DNA from: Halorientalis pallida
Lineage (GTDB): Archaea > Halobacteriota > Halobacteria > Halobacteriales > Haloarculaceae
DNA: 64,000 bases
Assembly: GCF_004118325.1 (NCBI RefSeq)
Contig: NZ_RDFA01000003.1
Span: 496,001 to 560,000, forward strand
Direction: 5' to 3'
This document shows, piece by piece, positions 33,201 to 41,197 of this stretch. The translations under genes and the position numbers were made by a program. The notes under the pieces are model-generated. The model was not told where the DNA came from, ran no database searches, and worked only from the letters and a program-made list of their open reading frames with translations. Position 1 is the stretch's first letter. Each line of letters opens with the position of its first letter.

Positions 33201-34610
33201 CAGATCACAGAACGTCTCGCGGCGGTCGAACTGATCGCCGGCGGTGAGTGAGGTCTCCGGAGCCGAGACGGCGGTAATCTCGTAGTCGTCGTCCTCGATC
33301 GAGGCGAGGATCCCCACGTCCAGGTCCAGGACGTCACGGGCGCTCGACAGCACTCGCTGCAGACGGGCGTCCGTCGTCAGATCGCTGTCGGCCATCACTC
33401 CCTGGATCTCGCCCAGTGCGTCGCGCTCGCGCTCGAGTTGCGTTCGAGCCTCGCTCTGGTCGGTGACGTCGCGTGCCACCACCAGTGCCTGTCGAACGTC
33501 GGCCGTCTCGAACGGCGTGAGCCGCACGTCGAAGGTTCGGTTCCCGGTCTGCGTCTCCAGGTCGATTCGGAGGTCGTAATCGTACAGTTCCGTGCGACCA
33601 CCGTCGGACTCCACCCGCGAGAGGGTCTGACTCACCGCCGTCCGGAACTCCTCGACCGCCTCGGGGGTCGCCATACCGTCGGCGAGCGTCGCCAGCGACC
33701 TGTCTTCGAGGTCGGTAGGACTGTCCCGTCCCAGCAACCGAGCCGCCACGGGGTTCGCGAAGTGGACATCGAGGTCGGCGTCGACGGCGAACACCACGTC
33801 GTGGACGTTCCCGAGAATCGTCTCCTGTCGTTGCAACTCGAGTTGGCGCTCCCGAACCTCGGTTATCTCGCGGGAGAACACCGTCAGTCCGTCCTCGTCC
33901 GGGAACGCACGCACCTCGACCCAGTAGTCGAAGGGCTCGTCGATGTACTGCTCGAACGAGACCGGTTCGTCCGAGGCCATCGCCTCCCGGTAGTTCGCTT
34001 CGAGCTTCGTCCCGACGATCGTCGGGAACTGTTCCCAGAGGACGGATCCGACGACTTCGTCGGGATCGCAGCCGATCCGCGTCGCCATCCGTTTGTTCAA
34101 ATACTCGACGCGCCAGTCGGAGTCGACGGCGTAGATCGCGTCCGTCGTCCGTTCGATCGTCCGACGGAACCGGTCGGTCACCGCGTCGGCCCGCTGTCGC
34201 TGTCGGGCTGCATCGACCAGCGTTTCGATGCGCGCCCCGAGAATCTCGAAATCGTCCTGTTCGGACTGAATGGGGATGTAGTCCGAGACACCGGCCTGCG
34301 TCGCCTGGCTGGCGATCCGCTCGCTCCCACGGCCGGTGAACAGAATCGTCGGAACGGTGGCATCACGCTCCCGTACACGCTCGATGAGGTCGATGCCACT
34401 CCCGTCGATCAGCGAGTACGCGGTGACCACACAGTCGACGGGGTCGCGCGCCAGTCGATCGAGCGCCGACTCCAGGCCGTTTTCGATCGTGAGTTCCACG
34501 TCGTGTGTAGTCAGGTCGAGTTTCGTCCGTACTAGGTCCGCGAACGCCTCGTCGTCGTTCGCGTAGAGAACACGTACAGACCCGTCAGATCCGTCGCTAG
34601 GCGTCGTCAC
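30252..34610 (-). CDS. Multi-PAS/GAF hybrid histidine kinase with degenerate receiver
   Basis: About 1452 residues from GTG 34610 (an ATG at 34655 adds 15); GTG is preferred because the TATA-like TTATCATA near 34668-34675 would start the transcript inside the longer form. Order: receiver-like domain, two PAS, GAF, four PAS, GAF, HisKA (VVAHDLRNPL, His about 1238) and HATPase with DDGTGIPPEQ and GTGFGLSI. The receiver keeps the acidic pair (NDDE, about 18-21) but the phospho-acceptor position reads VVTAY, Ala instead of Asp (about residue 64), and the Lys is Arg (FTGRGSE). No membrane segment, so a cytoplasmic sensor. The N-box is duplicated (see 30511-30586). No response regulator is adjacent. 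Confidence 0.88.
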   Translation of the reverse strand: MTTPSDGSDGSVRVLYANDDEAFADLVRTKLDLTTHDVELTIENGLESALDRLARDPVDCVVTAYSLIDGSGIDLIERVRERDATVPTILFTGRGSERIASQATQAGVSDYIPIQSEQDDFEILGARIETLVDAARQRQRADAVTDRFRRTIERTTDAIYAVDSDWRVEYLNKRMATRIGCDPDEVVGSVLWEQFPTIVGTKLEANYREAMASDEPVSFEQYIDEPFDYWVEVRAFPDEDGLTVFSREITEVRERQLELQRQETILGNVHDVVFAVDADLDVHFANPVAARLLGRDSPTDLEDRSLATLADGMATPEAVEEFRTAVSQTLSRVESDGGRTELYDYDLRIDLETQTGNRTFDVRLTPFETADVRQALVVARDVTDQSEARTQLERERDALGEIQGVMADSDLTTDARLQRVLSSARDVLDLDVGILASIEDDDYEITAVSAPETSLTAGDQFDRRETFCDLVAQREEPVSFRSASRGDVETHPAYEKQGIESYLGAPVTVGGSFYGTLNFSSPDARDRPFSAFERTLVRLLAQWIGTELSRRRSKDRAEASRDRLRQIIDILPQLVFVKDADGEYLLANQPLAEAYGTSVDELEGATDAAFAASADEAEQFRTDDQEVVDSEEPKHIPEEPFTTADGERRVVETTKIPYEPVDSDTDAVLGVATDITDRKRRERELARYEALVESMDSGAVVVDSDGRLEYVNERIVEQVEDTRTELEGRPVMPFAREITGDASDIDQFEASLDAALTSEDIPHDSVELEVRAATGARTVEYTFSSFRHDGERKAAIVTRDITDRTERERELREIKERLDLAIRGANLGVWDWNVETGDVTFNDQWAEMLGYAPEEVENTLDAWEQRVHPDELPEIETTLQRHLDGETEYYDTEHRMRTKDGDWMWVRDVGKVVERGEDGSPKRAVGIHIDVDERKASEASLEEERDMFAEGPAVVFKWRNADGWPVEYVSDNVAETFGYTHEQLQSGAVPYSDIVHDDDLERVVTEVEANSDETTERFSHDPYRMVTADGEVKWVTDNTKIVREDGEITHYLGYLIDITERKRVERKLRALQRVAGDLATARSLDEIGEIALEVAVDVLNLDITGVWTYDDRANVLDPVTVTDTARSVVGEPPTFTPGDSLAWAAFEAGELRTYDDVSTIEARYNPDTEIQSEIILPLGDHGLMSTGATEPRDFTEMDVDLFRVLGAAVEAAMVRAERERELRRQNERLDRFASVVAHDLRNPLSVAKGFREVTEETGDTSHLERVASAHDRIEHLIDDLLTLAKGESTVEEPERIAVDAVATEAWGYVDTDQASLTVTDQVPTIHGDPGRVTQLFENLFRNSVEHGSTSNRKSGSSGDSVEHGSTSLDSQTDLTITVGELPDGDGFYVEDDGTGIPPEQQGEVFEHGVSYGEGGTGFGLSIVSDIASAHRWEVSLTEGSDGGARFEFETTA
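30511..30586. repeat. 25-bp direct repeat duplicating the kinase N-box
   Basis: The same 25 nt occur at 30511-30535 and 30562-30586, with a 51-nt period (17 codons). Each copy contains the palindrome GTCGAAC-CAT-GTTCGAC and encodes SVEHGSTS. A CCGGAA/TTCCGG pair lies in the spacer. Confidence 0.85.
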
Positions 34611-34775
34611 TGTTGAGTGAATAACAGGCGCAGACAGATGAATCGTGCTCCCCATTCTACAGTATGATAACCCGAAAGTCGCTCGCCGAACCGCCGGGCA
34701 GGAGTCGCGCCGACGAGTGGGTGAATCGATATCGCGGCCGAGGGTTTATCATCCAGGCCGGAACCACCCGCGAGC

Positions 34776-36482
34776 GTGCCCCGATTCGGAGCCCTCGTCG
34801 CCGCGTTCGCGCTCCTGGCGGCCGGATTCGGCCTCCTCGTAACGCCAGCCGCCGGTCTAGCAGACGGGCCGGAACGGGTGGCCGGCGTCGCTCCGGTACA
34901 GCTCAGCAACGATACGCGGTCCGTCACGCTCACTGCCGTCTACCCCAATCCGGTCCCCGAGGGAGATGCCGGCGAGTTCGTGATCCTGAACGTCACGGCA
35001 CCGACGCCGCTGGAAAACTACACACTGACGGACGGCGAGGCTCGGGTCGCACTCCCGAACCGCACCGTCGAGGGCCAAATCGCGCTCACGACCGCACCGA
35101 ACCTGACGCGCGACCGGACGGACGCCCGAATCCTGACGCTCGACCAGGGGTTGGCGCTCGCGAACGGCGGCGACCGCGTGACGCTCGCGCGCGGCGGCGA
35201 CCCGGTCGAGACGATCCGGTACGCGGACGCCCCGGAAGGCGAGGTCGCCACACCGGGGCGCGAGGGTATCCGCTGGCGACCGATCGGGGCGACGGACTTC
35301 CCGGTCGTGGCCGCTACGGGCGAATCCACGCGCGCGTTCGTCTTCCCCGACGGCGCGGCGGTCCCGGCCGAGACGCTCGCCGGAGCGGACGAGCGGATCC
35401 TGCTGGCGGGCTACACGCTCACGTCGGTGCGGGTCCGGCGGGCACTGGTCGCCGCCAGCCGCCGCGGTGTCAGAGTCCGTGTCCTCGTCGACGGCAGTCC
35501 GGTCGGTGGCCTGACGCAGCGGTCGGCACGGACACTCGACACTCTCGCCGAACGCGGCGTGGAGGTCACCGTCCTATCGGGCGACCCCGCGCGGTACGCC
35601 TTCCATCACGCCAAGTACGCCGTCGTCGACGGGCGAGCGCTGGTCACCACCGAGAACTGGAAGCCAGCCGGCACCGGTGGCCACGCCAGCCGTGGGTGGG
35701 GTGTGATCGTCGGTTCGGAGCGGATCGTCACGGCGCTGGCGGCGACGTTCCGGGCGGACGCGAGCGGACTCGACGCGCGGGCCTGGCGTCGGTATCGGGT
35801 GGAGAGACGCTTCGAGCCGGCGGACGGGCCGCCGGCGAACGGGACGTTTCCGAAGCGCGTCGCTCCACGGCGCTTCGACCCCGAACGCATCGAGTTACTG
35901 CGCGCTCCGGACAACGCCGAGCGTCGCGTCCGCCGCCTGCTCCGGAACGCGGACCGGACCATCCGCATCGAACAGGTCTCGATCGGCAGCCGTCGCCAGC
36001 CGTTCCTGCGGGCGACCCTCGCGGCGGCACGTCGAGGCGTCGACGTGCAGATCCTGCTCAGCGGTGCCTGGTACGTCGAGGAGGAGAACCGAGAGCTGGT
36101 CGAGTGGCTGAACGAGCGGGCGGCCCGCGAAGACCTGTCACTGTCGGCCCGGCTCGCGGACCCGAACGGCCGGTTCGAAAAGATTCACGCCAAGGGCGTA
36201 ATCGTCGACGACGACCAGGTGCTGGTCGGCTCGCTCAACTGGAACAACCACTCTGCGCGCGCGAACCGCGAGGTTGCCATCCTGATCGCGGGCGAGGGCG
36301 TCGCCGGCTACTTCATCGGCGTGTTCCGGGCAGACTGGCAGGGTGGCGACTGGCGGCTCCCGGCCGGGCTGGTGTTGGCGGTCGTGCTGGCCACGCTGGG
36401 GGCCCTACTGGTCGCACGACGGTTCGAATTCGGGGAGGGCGGCGTGATCGAGCCGGGATCCGTAAACCGTTATTCGCGATAG
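34776..36482 (+). CDS. Exported phospholipase D-like protein with lamin-tail-type domain
   Basis: 568 residues. A signal peptide (AFALLAAGFGLLVTPAAGLA) is followed by an N-terminal beta domain of the lamin-tail type (VYPNPVPEGDAGEFVILNV). Two PLD-like halves follow, with HxK motifs HHAKYAVVDG and IHAKGVIVDD plus downstream Asn/Ser (TTENW, GSLNWNNHS), which together form the usual catalytic pair. A C-terminal membrane helix (AGLVLAVVLATLGALLVA) anchors it with the bulk outside the cell. Substrate unknown: phosphodiester of lipid or nucleic acid is possible. It ends 4 nt before a convergent gene. Confidence 0.85.
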   Translation: MPRFGALVAAFALLAAGFGLLVTPAAGLADGPERVAGVAPVQLSNDTRSVTLTAVYPNPVPEGDAGEFVILNVTAPTPLENYTLTDGEARVALPNRTVEGQIALTTAPNLTRDRTDARILTLDQGLALANGGDRVTLARGGDPVETIRYADAPEGEVATPGREGIRWRPIGATDFPVVAATGESTRAFVFPDGAAVPAETLAGADERILLAGYTLTSVRVRRALVAASRRGVRVRVLVDGSPVGGLTQRSARTLDTLAERGVEVTVLSGDPARYAFHHAKYAVVDGRALVTTENWKPAGTGGHASRGWGVIVGSERIVTALAATFRADASGLDARAWRRYRVERRFEPADGPPANGTFPKRVAPRRFDPERIELLRAPDNAERRVRRLLRNADRTIRIEQVSIGSRRQPFLRATLAAARRGVDVQILLSGAWYVEEENRELVEWLNERAAREDLSLSARLADPNGRFEKIHAKGVIVDDDQVLVGSLNWNNHSARANREVAILIAGEGVAGYFIGVFRADWQGGDWRLPAGLVLAVVLATLGALLVARRFEFGEGGVIEPGSVNRYSR

Positions 36483-36486
36483 GAAA

Positions 36487-37347
36487 TCAGGGCCCAGGTA
36501 CGACGGTCGCCAGTTGCCGGAGCGACTCGCGCAGGTCGACGACGAGGTTGTACTTCGAGATCGCGAGGGCGTGGGCCTGCGAGCCCTGCGGGAACGAGTT
36601 CAGTTCGGCCGTCGCCTGCTGTTGTTGAGTGAGCAGTCGCCGGTCCAGTTCGGCGAGTCGGTCGTGGAACCCGGCGGCCGCCGGCTGGGCCGACGGAGCA
36701 GGGGCCGGTTGCGGTTGGCCGGTCCCCGTCTGGCTCCCAGTGGGTGGCTGTGCCGGCGGTGCGCGGCCCTGGCCGCCGGGCTGGGAGGGGGTGCTCGGCT
36801 GTGTCGACGGTACGCCCGACCCCGGAGGTCCCGGTGGCTGCTGGGGTCGCTGCTGGGGTGGCTGCTGGGGAGGCTGCTGGGGTGGCTGGGATTGGACACC
36901 CCGGCCGGCCGCCGGTGGCTGGCCACCGGTCGGCGGAGACGGCTCCGACTGATGTGACGTGTCAACGGGTCCGGTGCGGGACCGGGGGACCGGTTTGCCC
37001 GTCGCCGGTTCGGGGGGCGCTGGTTCTTCCGCAGTGCGACCGGACTCAGCCTGTTCCAGACGGTCGGCGAAGTCCCACTGGCCGTCGATGTCGTCGTCCG
37101 CGAGTTCGGAGCGATACTGGTCGACGAGTTCGGGGACGTATGCGGTGGCGATCTCCTCGAAGGGGAGGTCTTCTTCCTCGTCGTCGCTGTCCATGGCCCG
37201 CCGGAGATCCGACGCGTACCCCCGCGAGGATCCCGTGAGGTCGCTCACGACCGTCGTCTTCCCGTCGGGGCCGACGGCGATCCAGGCGTTGATGAGTCGC
37301 TCTTTTTTTGATAAGTCCGTCTCGGTGTCGTGCTCGCGGTCGCTCAT
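36487..37347 (-). CDS. Pro/Gln-rich protein of unknown function
   Basis: 286 residues from ATG 37347 (MSDREHDTETDLSKKERLIN). An N-terminal domain of about 100 residues (INAWIAVGPDGKTTVVSDLT, YVPELVDQYRSELADDD) looks folded and may be a helix-turn-helix-like unit. The middle is a low-complexity region built on PPQQ repeats and PSTPSQPG-type sequence. The C-terminal 60 residues form predicted helices (FHDRLAELDRRLLTQQQQ). I recognise no family. The layout resembles a DNA- or protein-binding head with a flexible linker. Confidence 0.7.
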   Translation of the reverse strand: MSDREHDTETDLSKKERLINAWIAVGPDGKTTVVSDLTGSSRGYASDLRRAMDSDDEEEDLPFEEIATAYVPELVDQYRSELADDDIDGQWDFADRLEQAESGRTAEEPAPPEPATGKPVPRSRTGPVDTSHQSEPSPPTGGQPPAAGRGVQSQPPQQPPQQPPQQRPQQPPGPPGSGVPSTQPSTPSQPGGQGRAPPAQPPTGSQTGTGQPQPAPAPSAQPAAAGFHDRLAELDRRLLTQQQQATAELNSFPQGSQAHALAISKYNLVVDLRESLRQLATVVPGP

Positions 37348-37492
37348 GGCCGTCGGTTCCGTCCGGCCACGCTTCGTTATGGGTCGCGTAGCCGGGATAA
37401 GCCGGACCAAACCGCTCTCGGTCGATTAGCGAGCGCGCGTGAAAACGAGTAAGCCCTGCCCAATCAGAGATCCGACGCTTCGTCGGTGCCGA

Positions 37493-39397
37493 CTACTCGT
37501 CGGGCAGCGTCGCGGCGAGGTCCTCGTCGAGTTCCGCGTCGGCCATCTTCTCGACCAGCGCCGAGATGACGTCCTCGCGCATGCCCTCGACGAACTTGAT
37601 CGAGCCGACGACGAGGTGGCCGCCGCCGGAGACGCCGCCGCCGTCGATCTCGTCGACGAGTTCCTCGACCATCTCCGGGATGTCAAGCCGGACGCCGTCG
37701 GACCGGAGGACGGCGAAGTCCGGACCGTAGCCGATGGTGATGACGGGATCGCCCGTCTCCTCGACTTTCCGGCCGTGGATCTCGCCGGTGGTCTTCCCCG
37801 GCGCGGGGTAGGTGAACCGGTGGGCGTAGTTCTCCACGTCGATCCGGTAGAGGTGGGCGTCGTTGTCCAGACGCTCGTGTTCGACGTGGCTCGTGGCGGC
37901 GTCGAGCTGTTTGTCCACGTCGCGTTCGGCCCGGGAGGCGAGGAACTCGACGAGTTCCTCGTGCCGTTCCCGGTCGTCACAGGCGACGTTCAGCGCGTCG
38001 TTGATGAGTTCCCGCCCGTCGTTGTACTTCAACCAGAAGGTCGCGTAGTCCAGTGCTTCGCCCACGTCCCGGAGGTCGGCCTCGGAGTACCCCTTCTCCG
38101 CGGCGAGTTCGACGAACTCGTCCATCACCTCGGCCTGCGAGCGGTCCGCGAGGCCGGCCACCGCGGGCACGTGACCGAGCTCGTCGGTGAGCGACGGGTC
38201 GATCATCCGCGCGAGTTCGACCGACATCATGCCGGTCGTGATCCGGTAGTCCTCGTCGTGGAGGTACGGGTTGACGTGTTCGTCGACCAGCGGGCCGACG
38301 GCGTCGGGATCGGGGTGGTGGTGGTCGACGACGACGATCGGCACGTCGTAGTGCGCGAGGTTCCGGTAGGCCGGCGTGTCCTCTTCGGTCGACCCGTTGT
38401 CCAGCATCAACAGGAGCGGGAGCTTCTGCCCGTGGCGCGTGCGATTCTCCAGCGCGAAGTTGAGGTCGCGGGTCACGTCCTCCATCTCGTAGAAGGGCGC
38501 TTTGCTCGGGAGGCGCTTGAGCAGGTGCCGCGGCGCGTCGGGATCGTGGTGGTGCTCGCTGATGAACCGCTCCAGGGCCAGCTGGAGGGGAACGGACGCA
38601 CAGAGCCCGTCACCGTCGGCGTGGTGGCGCATCCGGATCGGCCGCCCTTCCAGAACGGCTTCGCGGAGTCGACGAGCGACCCGTTCGAGGTCGGGTCGGA
38701 GTTTCTCGAAGGCCCCCCACTCGACCATCGGTTCGACGGCGTTGGGCTCGGCGTAGTCGTCGAGCGCGTCGGCCAGTCGTTCCCGGGCGTCCTCGGCGGC
38801 TTCGCCCTCGTAGCGCTCCAGACTGTCGACCTCGATCTGGACGGCCGCCTCGCGCATCTCCACGCGACCGGTGAGCCGGATCACGTCGTCGAGTTCGACC
38901 TGTGGGTAGGCACGCACGCCGGCTTCCTCGAAGGCGGCACAGGGGACGACACCGGACTCGTCGCGCACGTGGAAGATGGTCGGGCCGCCGGTCTGTTTGA
39001 TCTGTACGACTTCCCCCTCCAGCGTGACCGTCGATCCGACGGTGTCTTCGAGATCGGCGACGGCGACCGACTCGCCGGCGTCGACCCGTTCGGTCTCGTA
39101 ATCGGCGAGTTCGACTTCCTCGAAGCTCACGTCGCCGTCCTCACGGACTTCGGAGAGTTCGACGAGCAACTCGTCGCCCACGTCGTAGGTGCCCAGCAGG
39201 TTCGACTCGTGGACGAGTCCGGAGAGCCCGTCGGTGAGGTCGACGAACACGCCGTAGGCCACGACGCCGTTGACCGTCGCCTGGTAGTACTGGCCGCGTT
39301 CCACGTCGTCGAGCGAACAGCCGTCAGCGAGGTTGTAAACCGTAGGAACCCCGTCGGCGGAGACCTCCGCCCCGTCATCGGGAGTCTGTGGAGACAT
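37493..39397 (-). CDS. RecJ-like DHH nuclease with S1 and OB domains
   Basis: 634 residues. An S1 RNA-binding domain near residues 25-75 (GQYYQATVNGVVAYGVFVDL) is followed by an OB-fold (VTLEGEVVQIKQTGGPTIF). The DHH phosphoesterase core has RHHADGDGLCASVPL (motif I) and VVVDHHHPDPDAVG (DHH motif). The DHHA1 domain ends with GGGVSGGGHLVVGSIKF. All metal-binding motifs seem intact, unlike the RecJ-like copy at 20404. The family acts as a single-strand-specific 5'-3' exonuclease in repair and with the archaeal replisome. It is divergent from the JAMM gene. Confidence 0.88.
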   Translation of the reverse strand: MSPQTPDDGAEVSADGVPTVYNLADGCSLDDVERGQYYQATVNGVVAYGVFVDLTDGLSGLVHESNLLGTYDVGDELLVELSEVREDGDVSFEEVELADYETERVDAGESVAVADLEDTVGSTVTLEGEVVQIKQTGGPTIFHVRDESGVVPCAAFEEAGVRAYPQVELDDVIRLTGRVEMREAAVQIEVDSLERYEGEAAEDARERLADALDDYAEPNAVEPMVEWGAFEKLRPDLERVARRLREAVLEGRPIRMRHHADGDGLCASVPLQLALERFISEHHHDPDAPRHLLKRLPSKAPFYEMEDVTRDLNFALENRTRHGQKLPLLLMLDNGSTEEDTPAYRNLAHYDVPIVVVDHHHPDPDAVGPLVDEHVNPYLHDEDYRITTGMMSVELARMIDPSLTDELGHVPAVAGLADRSQAEVMDEFVELAAEKGYSEADLRDVGEALDYATFWLKYNDGRELINDALNVACDDRERHEELVEFLASRAERDVDKQLDAATSHVEHERLDNDAHLYRIDVENYAHRFTYPAPGKTTGEIHGRKVEETGDPVITIGYGPDFAVLRSDGVRLDIPEMVEELVDEIDGGGVSGGGHLVVGSIKFVEGMREDVISALVEKMADAELDEDLAATLPDE

Positions 39398-39501
39398 TTG
39401 ACTGAGGTTCGGCGCTCGCGTGTTTTAACCTTTGGAAACGCTGACGAGTCGACGCCGCAGGTTCCGGAACGCTTAGAAGGCGACCGGCCCGAGAATAGGG
39501 T

Positions 39502-40008
39502 ATGCGGCTGTTCCGGTCGGGCGAAATCCTCGGGATCGCCGAGGACGCTCTCGAGTTCGCGCTGGAAGCCTCCGAGGACGCACATCCCAACGAGTACATG
39601 GGGCTGCTCCGGGGCGAACGCGCCCAGAAAGTCGGCCTGGACCGAGAGGGGACCGTCATCACCGACGTGCTCGTGATCCCAGGCACCGAGTCCAACCCCG
39701 TCAGCGCCACCGTCAAGACGAACATGATTCCAAACGACATGCGCGCGGCCGGGTCGGTTCACTCACACCCCAACGGCGTCCTCCGCCCGAGCGACGCCGA
39801 CCTCGCGACGTTCAACAAGGGGACGGTCCACATCATCGTCGGCGCGCCCTACGGGCAGACCGACTGGAAAGCCTTCGACCAGGAGGGGAACCCGCGGAAA
39901 CTCGACGTGCTCGACATCGACCTCCCCGAGGAGGAGTTCTTCGACTTCACCCAGGCAGACATCGACGCCGAGTTGCGCGACGAGGAGTTCGACGGAGGCG
40001 TGCGATGA
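39502..40008 (+). CDS. JAMM/MPN+ metalloprotease, desampylase-like
   Basis: 168 residues. The zinc protease signature is complete: Glu31 (EYMGLL), His87-x-His89-Pro90, Ser97 and Asp100 ([14 protein letters not shown]). In haloarchaea JAMM proteins of this kind can remove ubiquitin-like SAMP modifiers. This protein has a C-terminal extension ([20 protein letters not shown]) that could set specificity. It overlaps ribL by 4 nt, so the pair is co-translated. The exact substrate cannot be read from sequence. Confidence 0.85.
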   Translation: MRLFRSGEILGIAEDALEFALEASEDAHPNEYMGLLRGERAQKVGLDREGTVITDVLVIPGTESNPVSATVKTNMIPNDMRAAGSVHSHPNGVLRPSDADLATFNKGTVHIIVGAPYGQTDWKAFDQEGNPRKLDVLDIDLPEEEFFDFTQADIDAELRDEEFDGGVR

Positions 40009-40436
40009 CGACCGTCGTCGCCCAAGGTACCTTCGACATCCTGCATCCCGGCCACGTCCACTACCTCGAGGAGGCCGCCGGGATGGGCGACGAACTCCAC
40101 GTCATCGTCGCCCGCCGGGAGAACGTCACCCACAAGGAACAACCCGTCCTCTCGAACCGCCAGCGCCGGGACATGGTGGCGGCGCTGGCGGCGGTGACCG
40201 AGGCCCACGTCGGCCACCCCGAAGACTTCTTCGTGCCGATCCGCGAGATCGACCCGGACGTAATCGCGCTGGGTTACGACCAGCACCACGACGAGGAGAA
40301 ACTCGCCGGCGCGCTCGAGGAGGCCGGCCTCGACTGCCGGGTCGAACGCGCGTCCGGTCGCGAGGAAGTCCACGACGACGAACTCCTCTCGACCGGCAAG
40401 ATCATCGACCGGATCTGCCGGGAGCGCTGTGATTGA
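40005..40436 (+). CDS. ribL: FAD synthase (archaeal RibL)
   Basis: 143 residues of the nucleotidyltransferase fold, with the HxGH motif as HPGH at residues 14-17 ([15 protein letters not shown]) and a late STGKIID segment. In the archaeal family it adenylates (or cytidylates) FMN to give FAD. It is short and single-domain, as expected for archaea. ATGA overlap with the JAMM gene shows coupling. Confidence 0.85.
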   Translation: MTTVVAQGTFDILHPGHVHYLEEAAGMGDELHVIVARRENVTHKEQPVLSNRQRRDMVAALAAVTEAHVGHPEDFFVPIREIDPDVIALGYDQHHDEEKLAGALEEAGLDCRVERASGREEVHDDELLSTGKIIDRICRERCD

Positions 40437-40439
40437 CGC

Positions 40440-40820
40440 TTAGTACGTCCAGTAGTCGACCGACCCCACCTCGATCCGGACGCCCGTATTCTCTTTCCAG
40501 GCGTCCTCGTCGGCCCCGTACTTCTCGTTGAGTCGGTGATTGATCCGCTCGCTCTCGGACGTGACGACGTCGGCCGTCCCGCGGACGGTCATGCCCCACT
40601 TGGGGTCGCCGTCCTCGTCCTTCTGGATCGAGAGGGTAACGGCGGGGTTGTAGCGGATGTTTTCCAGTTTCGTGCCGGTCGTCGCGATTTCGATCAGCCC
40701 GTTGCGGTAGATGTACCAGATCGGCGCGGCGTGGGGCCGGCCGTCCCGGCAGGTCGCGAGGTGGGCGACGAGCGGTTCGCTGGTGAGCAGGTCTTCGGCC
40801 TCGTCGGGAACGGTGGCCAT
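40440..40820 (-). CDS. Pyridoxamine 5'-phosphate oxidase-family flavoprotein
   Basis: 126 residues from ATG 40820 (MATVPDEAEDLLTSEPL); an earlier ATG at 40865 is less likely because it adds residues unlike the family. The split-barrel signature is clear (LVAHLATCRDGRPHAAPIWY, NIRYNPAVTLSIQKD, GTADVV). Members bind FMN or F420 and reduce varied substrates. It is convergent with ribL, so the link to flavin supply is suggestive only. Confidence 0.82.
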   Translation of the reverse strand: MATVPDEAEDLLTSEPLVAHLATCRDGRPHAAPIWYIYRNGLIEIATTGTKLENIRYNPAVTLSIQKDEDGDPKWGMTVRGTADVVTSESERINHRLNEKYGADEDAWKENTGVRIEVGSVDYWTY

Positions 40821-40881
40821 ACGTCCGATTCGACGTGCAACCACCTGAATCTGGTTCCGGAACAACCGACACTCTACAATC

Positions 40882-40925
40882 TCGAGTATTACTAAAGTTG
40901 AAGTAATACCAGATTCGAGTATTAC
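40882..40925. promoter_or_regulatory. Operator-like repeats upstream of the toxin-antitoxin pair
   Basis: TCGAGTATTAC occurs at 40882-40892 and 40915-40925, with an inverted GTAATAC at 40903-40909 between them. The last copy ends 2 nt before the antitoxin ATG and covers the expected promoter. Such repeats suit autorepression by the AbrB-like antitoxin. Confidence 0.65.
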
Positions 40926-40927
40926 AC

Positions 40928-41197
40928 ATGTCCGACGCCGAGAACGGGCGGACCGTCACGGTCACCAGCAAGGGGCAGGCGACGATTCCCAAGGAGTTCC
41001 GCGAGAAACTGCAGATCGACACGCCGGGACGAGTTCGGTTCGTCGAGAACGAGGACGGCGAGGTCGTTATTCGCCCGGTCCAGCGTCCGGCCGAGATACG
41101 GGGTGAACTCGTCTCCGAAGCCGCCGACGACAGGGCAGCGACGGATCTCCTCCGGGCAGAGCGGGACGAAGAGCTGGTCGACCAGCCCGAAGAATGA
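40928..41197 (+). CDS. AbrB/MazE-type antitoxin
   Basis: 89 residues. The swapped-hairpin AbrB DNA-binding fold is visible: VTVTSKGQATIPKEFREKLQ, then RVRFVENEDGEVVIRPV. An acidic C-terminal tail likely wraps the toxin. It overlaps the PIN toxin by 4 nt. Its operator-like repeats lie directly upstream. Pairing with a PIN protein makes it a VapB-type antitoxin. Confidence 0.85.
   Translation: MSDAENGRTVTVTSKGQATIPKEFREKLQIDTPGRVRFVENEDGEVVIRPVQRPAEIRGELVSEAADDRAATDLLRAERDEELVDQPEE

Noticed and set aside
31068-33251. Plus-strand open frame of 727 codons opposite the histidine kinase
   Set aside because: Antisense shadow; the kinase domains on the minus strand are unambiguous.
36629-36952. Plus-strand frame rich in Trp/Gly/Cys
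   Set aside because: It is the complement of the PPQQ-coding repeat of the minus-strand gene.
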